A DNA stretch of 45,543 nt from an uncultured Bacteroidales bacterium (GTDB taxonomy: Bacteria; Bacteroidota; Bacteroidia; Bacteroidales; UBA932): assembly GCA_944322585.1 (NCBI GenBank), contig CALUPB010000020.1, positions 1 to 45,543 of the forward strand. Reading direction: 5' to 3'. The position numbers and the translations under genes were made by a program. The notes under the pieces were generated by a model. The model had not been told where the DNA came from. It was given only the letters and a program-made list of their open reading frames with translations, and did not search any database. This document shows, piece after piece, positions 17,174-25,939 of this stretch (position 1 is its first letter; each line of letters begins with the position of its first letter).

Positions 17174-18160
17174 ATGTTTTTCGAATATCCGAGACTTTTA
17201 TGGCTTGAAGTGATACCGCTGCTGCTGGTGTTGCACTATCTCTATCTTGAGCTGAAAGAGAGGAATCCGCACATGAGAGTATCTACGGTCACGCCGTGGA
17301 TGAAGGAGGGGCGCGGTATCATGAACGTGATAAGGCATTTCCCTTTTCTGCTCAGGACAGTCGCCTTGGTGATGATCATTCTTGCGATTGCCCGTCCGAG
17401 ATCTTCAGAGCAGATGGACAGAGTGGATACGGAAGGTATCGACATCATCCTCGCAATGGACGTGTCCACGAGTATGCTGGCGCGGGATTTCACTCCGGAC
17501 AGGATAAGTGCGGCGAAGGACATCGCCATCGAGTTCATATCCCAGCGTCCGTATGACAGGATGGGAATTGTGGTATTTGCGGGCGAGAGCTACACCCAGT
17601 GCCCTCTTACGACAGACCGTGCCACTCTCATAAACCTTATGAAAGAGATAAGCACCGACCTTATCGAGGACGGTACTGCCATCGGCAACGGCCTTGCGAC
17701 TGCTGTGGCGAGGATGAAGGATTCGGATGCCAAGAGCCGCGTCATCATTCTTCTGACCGACGGTGTCAACAATAGGGGTGAAATTACGCCCCAGATGGCC
17801 GCAGAGATAGCCAAGACTTATGGCATACGTGTGTATACGATAGGTGTCGGGGCGAACGGGATGGCTCCGTATCCTGTGATGACCCCATGGGGAGTGGATA
17901 TCCAGAAGGTGCAGGTGGAAATCGACGAGGACCTGCTTTCGGAGATAGCCTCATCTACGGGCGGGCGCTATTTCAGGGCGACGGACAACACCAAGCTGAT
18001 GGAGATATACAATGAGATCAACCGGATGGAGAAGGCCCGTATTTCCGTGGACAGTTTCCCTGTGTACAAGGAACTTTTCACGGGATATGCCCTTGCCGCC
18101 CTCGTGGCCCTGCTGCTCGAACTCGTGCTAAGACTGTTTGTAATCAGAAGACTGCCTTAA
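17174..18160 (+). CDS. batA: BatA, VWA-domain membrane protein
   Basis: Two N-terminal membrane helices (residues about 5-23 and 57-75), a periplasmic VWA domain from about residue 85 with an intact metal-binding site (MDVSTSM, then Thr in DGTAIG and TDGVNNRG), and a C-terminal helix (YALAALVALLLELVLRLFV). I take ATG 17174 (MFFEYPRLLW) rather than TTG 17168; an AGGAG lies just upstream and the preceding stop is at 17169-17171. BatA and BatB are thought to form a membrane complex needed for growth under oxygen or envelope stress. Confidence 0.93.
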   Translation: MFFEYPRLLWLEVIPLLLVLHYLYLELKERNPHMRVSTVTPWMKEGRGIMNVIRHFPFLLRTVALVMIILAIARPRSSEQMDRVDTEGIDIILAMDVSTSMLARDFTPDRISAAKDIAIEFISQRPYDRMGIVVFAGESYTQCPLTTDRATLINLMKEISTDLIEDGTAIGNGLATAVARMKDSDAKSRVIILLTDGVNNRGEITPQMAAEIAKTYGIRVYTIGVGANGMAPYPVMTPWGVDIQKVQVEIDEDLLSEIASSTGGRYFRATDNTKLMEIYNEINRMEKARISVDSFPVYKELFTGYALAALVALLLELVLRLFVIRRLP

Positions 18161-18172
18161 AGAGAGATAATT

Positions 18173-19174
18173 ATGGTGAATTTTGCACAGGCACAATATC
18201 TTCTGCTGCTTCTGCTGATACCGCTTCTGTTTGTGTTCCATGCGGTAATGCTGAGGTTCAGGAAGAAAAGAATAAGACGTTTCGGGGATGAGGCGCTCGT
18301 AAGGGAGATCATGCCTTCCCGCTCCGGGTCGAAGGGCTGGGTAAGGGTGACTCTTTTCTCCATAGCCTTTTTCTTCTTTGTCATAGGTCTGTCGAGGCCG
18401 CAGATAGGGGCCAAGCTCAAGGAGCACCAGACCAAAGGCGTGGAGATAATGATTGCCCTTGACGTATCCAATTCGATGCTGGCCGAGGATTATTCCCCGA
18501 ACCGGCTCGAAAGGGCGAAGCTCGCGATATCCAAGCTCGTGGACAGGCTCAGGGATGACCGGATAGGTCTGATAGTATTTGCCGGCAATTCATTTGTGCA
18601 GCTTCCGGTCACTACAGACTATGTGTCGGCAAAAATGTTCCTCAATTCCATTACGACGTCTTCCGTACCGATCCAGGGTACGGCTATAGGCGATGCCATC
18701 AACACGGCTATACGCAGTTTCAGTCTGCAGAGCGAGAAGAGCCGCGCGATCATAGTCATTACGGACGGCGAGAATCATGAGGATGACCCTGTCGCAGCGG
18801 CAAAGCAGGCTGCCGAAATGGGTATAAGGGTATTCACCATCGGTGTCGGATCTCCGGAGGGTGAGCCTATCCCTATGGACGGGGAACTGCTGAAGGACAG
18901 GAACGGGGAAATAGTGGTGACGAGGCTTGACGAGAAGCAGCTGCAGGATGTCGCCGCTGCCGGAGACGGTGTCTATGTAAGGGCGGAGAACAGCGAGTTC
19001 GGCCTGAATCCGATAGTCGACAGCATCAGGAAAATGGACGAGGAAGAGTTCAGTTCCGTCGTTTTCGAGGAATTCGACGAACAGTATATGTATTTCTTTG
19101 CGATTGCCCTTGTATTCTTCGTGATAGAGATGCTGATAGGCAACCGCAGGGCCAGGAAGAGACTTTTCAACTGA
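18173..19174 (+). CDS. batB: BatB, VWA-domain membrane protein
   Basis: 333 residues, same plan as BatA: two N-terminal helices (YLLLLLLIPLLFVFHAVML; VTLFSIAFFFFVIGL), a VWA domain with metal site ALDVSNSM, GTAIGDA and TDGENHEDD, and a C-terminal membrane helix (MYFFAIALVFFVIEMLI). It lies 12 bp after batA and is clearly its paralogue. The stop at 19172-19174 is one base from the batC start. Confidence 0.93.
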   Translation: MVNFAQAQYLLLLLLIPLLFVFHAVMLRFRKKRIRRFGDEALVREIMPSRSGSKGWVRVTLFSIAFFFFVIGLSRPQIGAKLKEHQTKGVEIMIALDVSNSMLAEDYSPNRLERAKLAISKLVDRLRDDRIGLIVFAGNSFVQLPVTTDYVSAKMFLNSITTSSVPIQGTAIGDAINTAIRSFSLQSEKSRAIIVITDGENHEDDPVAAAKQAAEMGIRVFTIGVGSPEGEPIPMDGELLKDRNGEIVVTRLDEKQLQDVAAAGDGVYVRAENSEFGLNPIVDSIRKMDEEEFSSVVFEEFDEQYMYFFAIALVFFVIEMLIGNRRARKRLFN

Positions 19175-19175
19175 T

Positions 19176-19937
19176 ATGGATATGGGATGGTTCAGAAATA
19201 TTTCCGTCGGTGCCGCTGCAATGATTCTGGCATGCTCGGTGATGATTGCCCAGACGGACCGTCATGAAGTCCGCAAGGGCAACCGGGATTTCAGGAAAGA
19301 GAACTACAGGGAGGCCGAGATCGATTACCGGAGGGCGCTTGTGAAGGATTCCTCTTCATTTGCGGCCGCGTACAATCTTGGCAACACCCTTTACCGCAAC
19401 GGGGACATGGAGCAGGCCCGTAAGGTCTATGACGGACTGAAGGATGCTGCTGCAGGTTCGGCGTATGGTGCCGACTATTACTATAATCTCGGGAATGCGG
19501 CCGTGGCTGCCGAAGACTGGCAGGCTGCCGTGGATGCATATGCCCAGTCGCTCCTGAGGAATCCGGGGGATATGGATGCCAAGGAGAATTATGTCTATGC
19601 GAGGAGCAAGCTGAAAGATCAGCAGAACGGCGGGGGAGGTCAGGACAATCAGGATAACAGGGACGAAAACAATCAGGACAATGACAACCGGAACGGTCAG
19701 AACAATCAGGACGGCGACAAGGATCAGAACCGGAATGACCAGAATCAGGATGAAGGACAGAATGATCCCGATGACGGTCAGAACCGGAACGGACAGGGGG
19801 AACAGCCGAAGATAAGCCCTCAGGCTGCCCAGCAGATGCTGAAGGCCATCCAGGCCAAGGAAAGAGAGACTCAGGAAAAGGTCAACAAGGAAAAGGCTGC
19901 CGTGATGAAGTCAAGGCAGAAAGAGAAGAACTGGTAA
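19176..19937 (+). CDS. batC: BatC, TPR protein with Asn/Asp/Gln-rich linker
   Basis: 253 residues. Signal peptide (AAMILACSVMIAQT), then two to three TPR repeats (about residues 30-145, AAYNLGNTLYRNGDMEQA and YYYNLGNAAVAAEDWQAA), then a linker of about 60 residues made almost only of Asn, Asp, Gln and Gly, and a charged C-terminal helix (KISPQAAQQMLKAIQAKER). This matches BatC, a periplasmic scaffold. The linker is low-complexity and likely variable among strains. Confidence 0.9.
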   Translation: MDMGWFRNISVGAAAMILACSVMIAQTDRHEVRKGNRDFRKENYREAEIDYRRALVKDSSSFAAAYNLGNTLYRNGDMEQARKVYDGLKDAAAGSAYGADYYYNLGNAAVAAEDWQAAVDAYAQSLLRNPGDMDAKENYVYARSKLKDQQNGGGGQDNQDNRDENNQDNDNRNGQNNQDGDKDQNRNDQNQDEGQNDPDDGQNRNGQGEQPKISPQAAQQMLKAIQAKERETQEKVNKEKAAVMKSRQKEKNW

Positions 19938-19948
19938 AATAAGGACAG

Positions 19949-22594
19949 ATGAAAAAATTATTTTCGGTGATATTCATTGCAGTGCAGGCAATGCTTGCAG
20001 CTGCCCAGACAACGATGAGGGTGGATGTGCCCAATGTCGTGGCTGCTGACGAACAGTTCAATGTCACTTTCGTGATAGAGGGCGACGAGAACCCGAAAGA
20101 GTTTTCCTGGGACCAGGGGAATGATTTCAGGCTTATATGGGGACCTCAGCAGGGGCGGTCGACGAGTGTACAGATCATCAACGGAAAACGTACAAGTTCA
20201 TCCCAGTTTACCTATACCTATATCCTTGAACCGAAGAGGACCGGAAAACTGACCGTGCCTGCAGCTACCGCCCGGCTGAAAGGGGGAAAGCAGATTTCGT
20301 CCGGGACGGCCGTGGTCGAAGTCGTTGAAAACAGCGGAGTGTCCGCGTCTTCTCCGGGCAGCGGGCAGGGGAGCGGGAATGCATCTTCACCGGGGAGCAT
20401 ATCCGACCGGGATCTTTTCATGAAGTTCACTTTCAGCAGACGCAATGTCGTGGTGGGAGAACCGGTCGTCGCGACACTCAAACTTTACCAGAGGGTCAAC
20501 ATAGCAGGCTTTGAAGATGCGAGATTCCCTTCATTCAACGGATTCTGGAGCCAGGAGGTGGAGGCTCCTACAAACATAGAGTTCCAGAGGGAAAACGTCG
20601 ACGGCAACATCTACTATTCCGCCCTGCTGCGGAAATATGTCCTTATTCCCCAGCAGGCGGGAAGTATCACCATCGATCCTGCGGAGCTCGTCTGTGTCGT
20701 GAATGTAAGAGTGTCGCCTTCCGGAGGGGCCAGCATTTTCGACAGTTTCTTCGAAGACCAGAGGACGATACGCAAGAGGATAAGTACGGACAGTTTTACC
20801 GTCAATGTTTCTCCTCTCCCTGCCGGAGCCCCTGCCACATTCGGCGGAGGTGTCGGGAAATTCAGCATATCAGCCGCCCTGAGCAAGGATTCCCTCAAGA
20901 CACATGATGCTGCATCCCTCATTGTCACTATCAAGGGTGAGGGCAATGTCTCCCTTCTGGAAGCGCCTAAGGTCTCTTTCCCTCCTGACATGGAAGTCTA
21001 TGACACCAAGGTGTCGGAAAAGACCGACAAGAGTACCGGCGGAACGACAGGAAGCAAGATATACGAGTATCCGTTCATCCCGAGAAGTCACGGGGATTTC
21101 GAAATACCTTCCATAAAATACAGCTATTACGATATTGACTCCAAAAAGTATGTGACCCTTTCCACAGGCCCTGTCAGATATCATGTCGGGAAAGGCAAGG
21201 ACAGCGGGCAGGCAGCAGGGACAGCAGTCGTTCCGGGAGTGAGCAGAAGCGGAGTGAAGAGTCTGAACAGCGATATACGCTTCATAGCCACCAAGATACC
21301 GGCAATGACGGCAAAAGGGGATTTCATCGTGATGTCCGGTCTCTGGTGGGCGGCGCTTGCGGTTCTGGCCTCAGCGGCATTCTTCCTCTGGCTCGGGTTC
21401 AGAAAGATGGCGGCCAGAAGGGCGGATGTGGCAGGTACGAGGACACGGAAAGCCAGCAAGATGGCTGTCAGGAGGCTGAGACAGGCCGGGGAATTCCTGA
21501 AACAGAATCTGTATACTGCATTCTATGAGGAACTTCACAAGGCTCTCGTGGGTTATATTTCGGATAAGCTGAACATTGCGGCGGCGGATTTCTCCAAGGA
21601 TACGGTTGCCCGTCAGCTTGTCGGGAACGGAATTCCGCAGGAACTGGCCGATGAGGCGGTAGGACTGATAGATGCATGCGAATTCGCAAGATATTCCCCT
21701 GATGCGGGACATGATGCCATGCAGGCTCATTATGAAGCGGCAGTCAATGTCATCTCTTCAATAGAATCCGATATGAAAGGAAAGAAATCTTCCGGAAAGA
21801 ATCCCGGTCCCGGCAGACAGGCTGGGGTTATGGCAATAGCGGCAGCCGTTGTACTGTCATCGTCTGTGACTGCTTCGGCCGCAACGGCGGACCCTTATAT
21901 AGATTCGCTCTGGAACAGCGCCACGGAAGCCTATTCGTCCGGTCAGTGGGATGTCGCCGTACAGGATTATTCGTCCATAGTTTCGGCCGGACTGGAATCG
22001 GCAGCCCTTTATTGCAACATAGGCAACGCCTGTTTCAAGGCTGAAGACTATCCTCATGCCATCCTTTATTATGAGAGGGCGCTCAAGCTCGATCCATCCT
22101 ATTCCGATGCGAGGTACAATCTCGGGATAGCATCGGAACTGATACAGGACAGGATAGATGCAGTGCCGGAATTCCTCCTCAAGAGCTGGACGAGGGATCT
22201 GTGCTATATGCTGGATTCGGATGCGTGGGCCGTAATATGCGTAGTGCTGTTTGCAGCCTTTCTTGCCATGCTTCTCCTGTTCCTTCTTTCCGCCCGTGCC
22301 GGAGCACGCAGGAGCGGGTTCTTTACTGCAATAGTCTTCATTCTTTTCGCGGGGATATCCCTGTGGTTCTCTCTATGGCAGAAAGCCGATTACGAGAGGG
22401 CGGACAGCGCTATCGTGATGAGACCCGTCTCCTCTGTCAAGAGTTCTCCTGCAGCGGAATCATCCACAGACCTCTTCATACTTCATGAAGGAACGAAAGT
22501 GAAGATACTGGATGAGGTAGGGGACTGGCGGAACATCAGCCTTGCCGACGGCCGCCAGGGCTGGATGCTCTCCTCCGATATGGAAATCATCTGA
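19949..22594 (+). CDS. batD: BatD-BatE fusion
   Basis: 881 residues. The first two-thirds is BatD: a signal peptide (MKKLFSVIFIAVQAMLAAAQ), periplasmic beta-rich modules (KFTFSRRNVVVGEPVVATLKL; ALSKDSLKTHDAASLIVTIKG), a membrane helix near residue 460 (LWWAALAVLASAAFFLWLGF) and a cytoplasmic helical region (AFYEELHKALVGYISDKLNI). From about residue 630 a second export-like segment (VMAIAAAVVLSSSVTASAA) opens a BatE-like half: TPR repeats (ALYCNIGNACFKAEDYPHA), two membrane helices (about 755-800) and a C-terminal SH3-like domain (VKILDEVGDWRNISLADGRQ). In relatives BatE is separate. The two halves are in one frame with no stop, so this is a real fusion. Last gene of the operon. Confidence 0.88.
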   Translation: MKKLFSVIFIAVQAMLAAAQTTMRVDVPNVVAADEQFNVTFVIEGDENPKEFSWDQGNDFRLIWGPQQGRSTSVQIINGKRTSSSQFTYTYILEPKRTGKLTVPAATARLKGGKQISSGTAVVEVVENSGVSASSPGSGQGSGNASSPGSISDRDLFMKFTFSRRNVVVGEPVVATLKLYQRVNIAGFEDARFPSFNGFWSQEVEAPTNIEFQRENVDGNIYYSALLRKYVLIPQQAGSITIDPAELVCVVNVRVSPSGGASIFDSFFEDQRTIRKRISTDSFTVNVSPLPAGAPATFGGGVGKFSISAALSKDSLKTHDAASLIVTIKGEGNVSLLEAPKVSFPPDMEVYDTKVSEKTDKSTGGTTGSKIYEYPFIPRSHGDFEIPSIKYSYYDIDSKKYVTLSTGPVRYHVGKGKDSGQAAGTAVVPGVSRSGVKSLNSDIRFIATKIPAMTAKGDFIVMSGLWWAALAVLASAAFFLWLGFRKMAARRADVAGTRTRKASKMAVRRLRQAGEFLKQNLYTAFYEELHKALVGYISDKLNIAAADFSKDTVARQLVGNGIPQELADEAVGLIDACEFARYSPDAGHDAMQAHYEAAVNVISSIESDMKGKKSSGKNPGPGRQAGVMAIAAAVVLSSSVTASAATADPYIDSLWNSATEAYSSGQWDVAVQDYSSIVSAGLESAALYCNIGNACFKAEDYPHAILYYERALKLDPSYSDARYNLGIASELIQDRIDAVPEFLLKSWTRDLCYMLDSDAWAVICVVLFAAFLAMLLLFLLSARAGARRSGFFTAIVFILFAGISLWFSLWQKADYERADSAIVMRPVSSVKSSPAAESSTDLFILHEGTKVKILDEVGDWRNISLADGRQGWMLSSDMEII

Positions 22595-22714
22595 TCATGG
22601 CGGTGTGTCATGATTGCAAACTGCTGCGTTATTATCGGGCTTCGGGCTAAGTCATTTACGGAAGTAAACTCCTGTCGCCCTTACCCTCAATGTCTTGCAT
22701 TTTATCGATTCTAA

Positions 22715-22849
22715 CACACCTAAGAAGCCCAAAAGGTTTGATAACTCTCTGAAAATCGAATATTCGAAAGAGGAACTGAGGTTGACCTCACGGAAAAACA
22801 AGGAAAAAGGGGATGACTTTCACTTTTGAGTCACCCCCCCTTAGGTGTG
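22715..22849. repeat. 135-bp segment bounded by 10-bp inverted repeats
   Basis: CACACCTAAG (22715-22724) and CTTAGGTGTG (22840-22849) are perfect inverted repeats that frame the gap between the convergent batD and glyA genes; the right copy ends 2 bp from the glyA stop. Nothing inside looks coding. It could be a small non-autonomous element or simply the ends of a folded 3' region. The rest of the 257-bp gap (22595-22714) holds no gene that I can see. Confidence 0.45.
22809..22837. terminator. Hairpin between batD and glyA
   Basis: GGGG-A-TGACT (22809-22818) pairs with AGTCA-CCCC (22829-22837), nine base pairs with one bulge and a 10-base loop. On the minus strand it is followed by CCTTTTTCCTTG, so it fits best as the glyA terminator, but may serve both genes. 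Confidence 0.55.
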
Positions 22850-22851
22850 AT

Positions 22852-24180
22852 TCAATACCGGTTGAGCGGCATTCCGGAAGTGCGCTGGCGTACCTGTTTC
22901 CTGACATTCGAGAGCACGGTTTCATATTCCTCCATGCCTTCTCCGGTCTTGCCGGCAATCAGGTCGAGATGTGCTGATGCGTTGTTCAGGACTGTATCAA
23001 TCCATTCCACAATGGTTTCCATGTCTTTTTCCACGAATCCTCTGGAAGTGACTGCCGGTGTACCTATCCTGATGCCGGAAGTCTGGAAAGGAGTGCGTGA
23101 GTCGAAAGGAACCATGTTCTTGTTGACGGTGATGTCTGCCTTCCCGAGTTCCTTTTCTGCCACTTTCCCCGTAAGGTCGGGGAACTTGCTGCGGAGGTCT
23201 ATGAGCATCAGGTGATTGTCCGTGCCTCCTGAGACAATCTTGTAACCCCTTGACTTGAAGGCTTCTGCCATGGTGGAGGCATTGGTGATCACCTGTTTCT
23301 GATATTCCTTGAATTCAGGCTGCAGGGCCTCGTAGAATGCTACGGCCTTGGCTGCGATGCAGTGCTCCAGCGGGCCTCCCTGCACTCCGGGGAATACGCT
23401 CGAATTGAGAATCTGCGACATTTTCTTGACTGCGCCCTTCGGTGTAGTGAGCCCCCACGGGTTGTCGAAATCCTTGCCCATGAGGATTATGCCCCCGCGC
23501 GGCCCCCTGAGTGTCTTGTGGGTAGTGGATGTCACGATATGGGCATATTTGACAGGATTGCTGAGGAGACCTGCGGCTATAAGTCCTGCGGTATGGGCCA
23601 TGTCAACCATGAGCAGGGCGCCCACCTTGTCGGCTATTTCCCTCATCCTGGCGTAGTCCCATTCACGGGAATATGCCGATGCGCCTCCGATGATGAGTTT
23701 CGGGCGGGTCTCGATGGCCGTTTCCTCCATCCTGTCATAGTCTATCAGGCCTGTCTGTTCGTTCAGCCCGTACGACACTGCATGGTACAGGATGCCGGAC
23801 ATGTTCACCGGTGAACCGTGAGTGAGGTGACCGCCATGCGACAGGTCAAGACCCATGAATGTGTCTCCGGGTTTCAGGCATGCCATCAGGACTGCCATGT
23901 TGGCCTGGGCCCCCGAATGGGGCTGGACATTGGCGTACTCCGCCTCGAAAAGCTGGCACAGCCTGTCTATTGCGAGCTGTTCAATCTGGTCGACGACCTC
24001 ACATCCCCCATAATATCTGGCTCCGGGATAACCTTCAGCGTACTTGTTCGTGCAGACGGAACCGAGGGCGTTGAGCACCTGCTGGCTGACGTAGTTTTCC
24101 GATGCGATGAGTTCCAGTCCGGAAGACTGCCGTTCTTCCTCTTTCTTGATCAGATTGAAAATCTGTAGATCCTGTTTCAT
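22852..24180 (-). CDS. glyA: Serine hydroxymethyltransferase
   Basis: Interconverts serine and glycine with tetrahydrofolate, the main source of one-carbon units; PLP enzyme, cytosolic. ATG 24180 ([18 protein letters not shown]) gives 442 residues. Hallmarks are [24 protein letters not shown], the active-site Lys in [14 protein letters not shown], and the C-terminal [12 protein letters not shown]. The long open frame upstream of 24180 is antisense of the methylase gene and not part of it. Promoter box at 24204-24211. Confidence 0.97.
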   Translation of the reverse strand: MKQDLQIFNLIKKEEERQSSGLELIASENYVSQQVLNALGSVCTNKYAEGYPGARYYGGCEVVDQIEQLAIDRLCQLFEAEYANVQPHSGAQANMAVLMACLKPGDTFMGLDLSHGGHLTHGSPVNMSGILYHAVSYGLNEQTGLIDYDRMEETAIETRPKLIIGGASAYSREWDYARMREIADKVGALLMVDMAHTAGLIAAGLLSNPVKYAHIVTSTTHKTLRGPRGGIILMGKDFDNPWGLTTPKGAVKKMSQILNSSVFPGVQGGPLEHCIAAKAVAFYEALQPEFKEYQKQVITNASTMAEAFKSRGYKIVSGGTDNHLMLIDLRSKFPDLTGKVAEKELGKADITVNKNMVPFDSRTPFQTSGIRIGTPAVTSRGFVEKDMETIVEWIDTVLNNASAHLDLIAGKTGEGMEEYETVLSNVRKQVRQRTSGMPLNRY

Positions 24181-24203
24181 TGTATTGTGTTTAAAAGCAA
24201 ATA

Positions 24204-24211
24204 CAAATGTA
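24204..24211 (-). promoter_or_regulatory. Promoter -7 box for glyA
   Basis: TACATTTG on the minus strand fits TAnnTTTG, 24 bp before the start. It is divergent from the plus-strand box at 24232. Confidence 0.5.
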
Positions 24212-24231
24212 GCCCTATTTTTTATTTTTAC

Positions 24232-24239
24232 TACCTTTG
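24232..24239 (+). promoter_or_regulatory. Promoter -7 box for the TrmH-type methylase
   Basis: TACCTTTG fits TAnnTTTG, 28 bp before ATG 24268. The two divergent boxes are only 20 bp apart, so initiation at one could interfere with the other. Confidence 0.5.
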
Positions 24240-24267
24240 TGTTGAAAACTTTTCGGAAAATTTTCCT

Positions 24268-24804
24268 ATGCATAACCGCAAGCGTCTCAATATCGAACTG
24301 GGCAGGGTCTCGGTGGAGCAGTACAGGCAGCTTCCGGAATCCGGTATCGCGGTGGTTCTGGACAATGTCAGGAGTGCCCATAATGTCGGATCCGCTTTCC
24401 GCAGCAGCGACTCTTTCAAGGTGGACAGGGTCTGTCTGTGCGGCATCTGCGCCGTGCCTCCGTCCGCGGAAATACACAAGTCCGCCCTCGGGGCCGAAGA
24501 CAGCGTGAGCTGGGAACACTGGAACAGCACTTCAGAGGCTGTCGCCGGACTGAGGGCGGAAGGTTATACGATAATAAGCGTCGAGCAGACCGAGCATTCC
24601 GTCCCGCTGCAGGATTTCCGGCCTGTACCGGGTGTCAGATATGCCCTTGTGTTCGGCAACGAAGTTTCGGGTGTCTCCCAGGAGGTTGTGGATGCGTCTG
24701 ATTTCTCGGTCGAGATACCGCAGTTCGGCACCAAGCATTCCCTCAATGTCTCAGTCTCCGTAGGTATCGTTCTCTGGCATTTCTGTCCCCTTGTACACCG
24801 TTGA
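24268..24804 (+). CDS. TrmH/SpoU-family RNA 2'-O-methyltransferase
   Basis: SAM-dependent ribose methylase of tRNA or rRNA with the trefoil-knot (SPOUT) fold. Motif 1 is [16 protein letters not shown], with the conserved Asn and Arg; motif 2 [16 protein letters not shown]; motif 3 [20 protein letters not shown]. 178 residues from ATG 24268 (MHNRKRLN), which fits the family and the promoter; the frame is open further upstream but has no business there. The target is not deducible. It is divergent from glyA. Confidence 0.9.
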   Translation: MHNRKRLNIELGRVSVEQYRQLPESGIAVVLDNVRSAHNVGSAFRSSDSFKVDRVCLCGICAVPPSAEIHKSALGAEDSVSWEHWNSTSEAVAGLRAEGYTIISVEQTEHSVPLQDFRPVPGVRYALVFGNEVSGVSQEVVDASDFSVEIPQFGTKHSLNVSVSVGIVLWHFCPLVHR

Positions 24805-24974
24805 TAATCTTCCCGTTCTGTCATTTATCCCTTTATACTGCCGACAGTCCGTGCATTCTTTCCGCTTTGTCGGTTGCCCTGTTATTCCGCTGACCGACAA
24901 ATTCTAAATACATTGTACGGTTATAGTAAGGATGTCAAATTATTTTAAATAACTGAAATACAAATATTTAATTA

Positions 24975-25028
24975 AAACAGTGAATCCGCGGTACCCGTAA
25001 AGAAGAGGGGACTGCGGATTCACTGTTT
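24975..25028. terminator. Long hairpin terminator
   Basis: AAACAGTGAATCCGC (24975-24989) and GCGGATTCACTGTTT (25014-25028) are perfect 15-bp inverted repeats with a 24-base loop. The symmetry and the terminal AAA/TTT suit termination in both directions: for the methylase on the plus strand and the glycosidase remnant on the minus strand. The rest of the 257-bp gap 24805-25061 has no feature I can name. Confidence 0.7.
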
Positions 25029-25061
25029 ATTGTATCATATTGATTATTAACTATTTGATAT

Positions 25062-25776
25062 CTATTGGGCATCCTCGTTGCAGAGGACAAGGAGGTGTGT
25101 AGTTACTTTACGTTCTCCTGTATGGTCGTGGGTCCCGCCGTCGGTAGGGTAGTTGACCACATTGGTCTCAGGATGACCGAGCCCCTTTATGGTCAGAGTC
25201 GTAGAGCCTCCGCCGTCCATGTTGATGGCCCATTGCGGGTTGAAATACCTTACGATGAACCTGGTCACTTCGGCGGCATTCATCCCTTCGGCCTTTCCCG
25301 GCCACCTTCCGTCGATGGCTATCAGCAGCAGATCATTGTCTTCGGTAAGGGCATATACCGTACGCGGGTGACGCACTCCCTGATGGCGGCGATAATCCTC
25401 GTAGTCGAACTGGCTCAGCTGTTCTTCGGTGTATGAACCGTCGACGAAGCGTTCGCCCATAGGGTCATAATCATTGACCAGCATCGGGGCGTTGGCGATG
25501 ATATTGTCCGCTTCCAGATTTCTGTAGGCTTCTATCGCCTTCTCTCCGTCACTGCCTCCGTACATGATGCCCACTGTCCTTTCCCCTTCGGAGAATATGC
25601 AGGCTTCATGCTTCCACCATCGCAGATGTCCGGGAGGAAGGGTGACTTCCGAGATTATCGCATTGTTCACCTTGATGTAGATGGCCTCGGGTTCATATCC
25701 TCCGTTTATCCCGGCTATGGGACAAGCAGAATACAAAGATATATGGTTTCAGCCGAAAATCCTGTAAAGTCATGTT
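25062..25776 (-). pseudogene. Phosphodiester glycosidase (NAGPA domain) remnant
   Basis: The main frame (25736 to 25062, 224 residues) carries the C-terminal two-thirds of an NAGPA/phosphodiester glycosidase domain (PF09992): GINGGYEPEAIYIKVNN, HPRTVYALTEDNDLLLIAIDG, MNAAEVTRFI and the highly conserved NMDGGGSTTLTI. It has no ATG; its frame meets TGA a few codons upstream. In another frame just upstream, ATG 25775 reads MTLQDFRLKPYIFVFCL, like an export signal, then runs into the glycosidase out of frame. The N-terminal third of the domain is missing. So a deletion appears to have joined a signal peptide to the middle of the domain and broken the frame. Translation from TTG 25736 would give a truncated protein without a signal. 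Confidence 0.65.
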
Positions 25777-25845
25777 AATTTTTCTTTACTTCCATGGATT
25801 ACGGCTTGTGGGTATGCACAGCTTTCGGCGGAAGGTAATGAATAG

Positions 25846-25880
25846 AAAGAGGCCGGCTCAAGACAAGAGTCGGCCTCTTC
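25846..25880 (-). terminator. Terminator of ppdK
   Basis: AAGAGGCCGGCTC and GAGTCGGCCTCTT (one G-T pair) form a strong hairpin with a 6-7 base loop, about 60 bp after the ppdK stop; on the minus strand TTTCTATT follows. Confidence 0.65.
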
Positions 25881-25939
25881 GAATCAAGTGTGATGCTGTC
25901 GTCCCCTTTTGGACGCTACTTCGGATCTCGAAGGTAATG

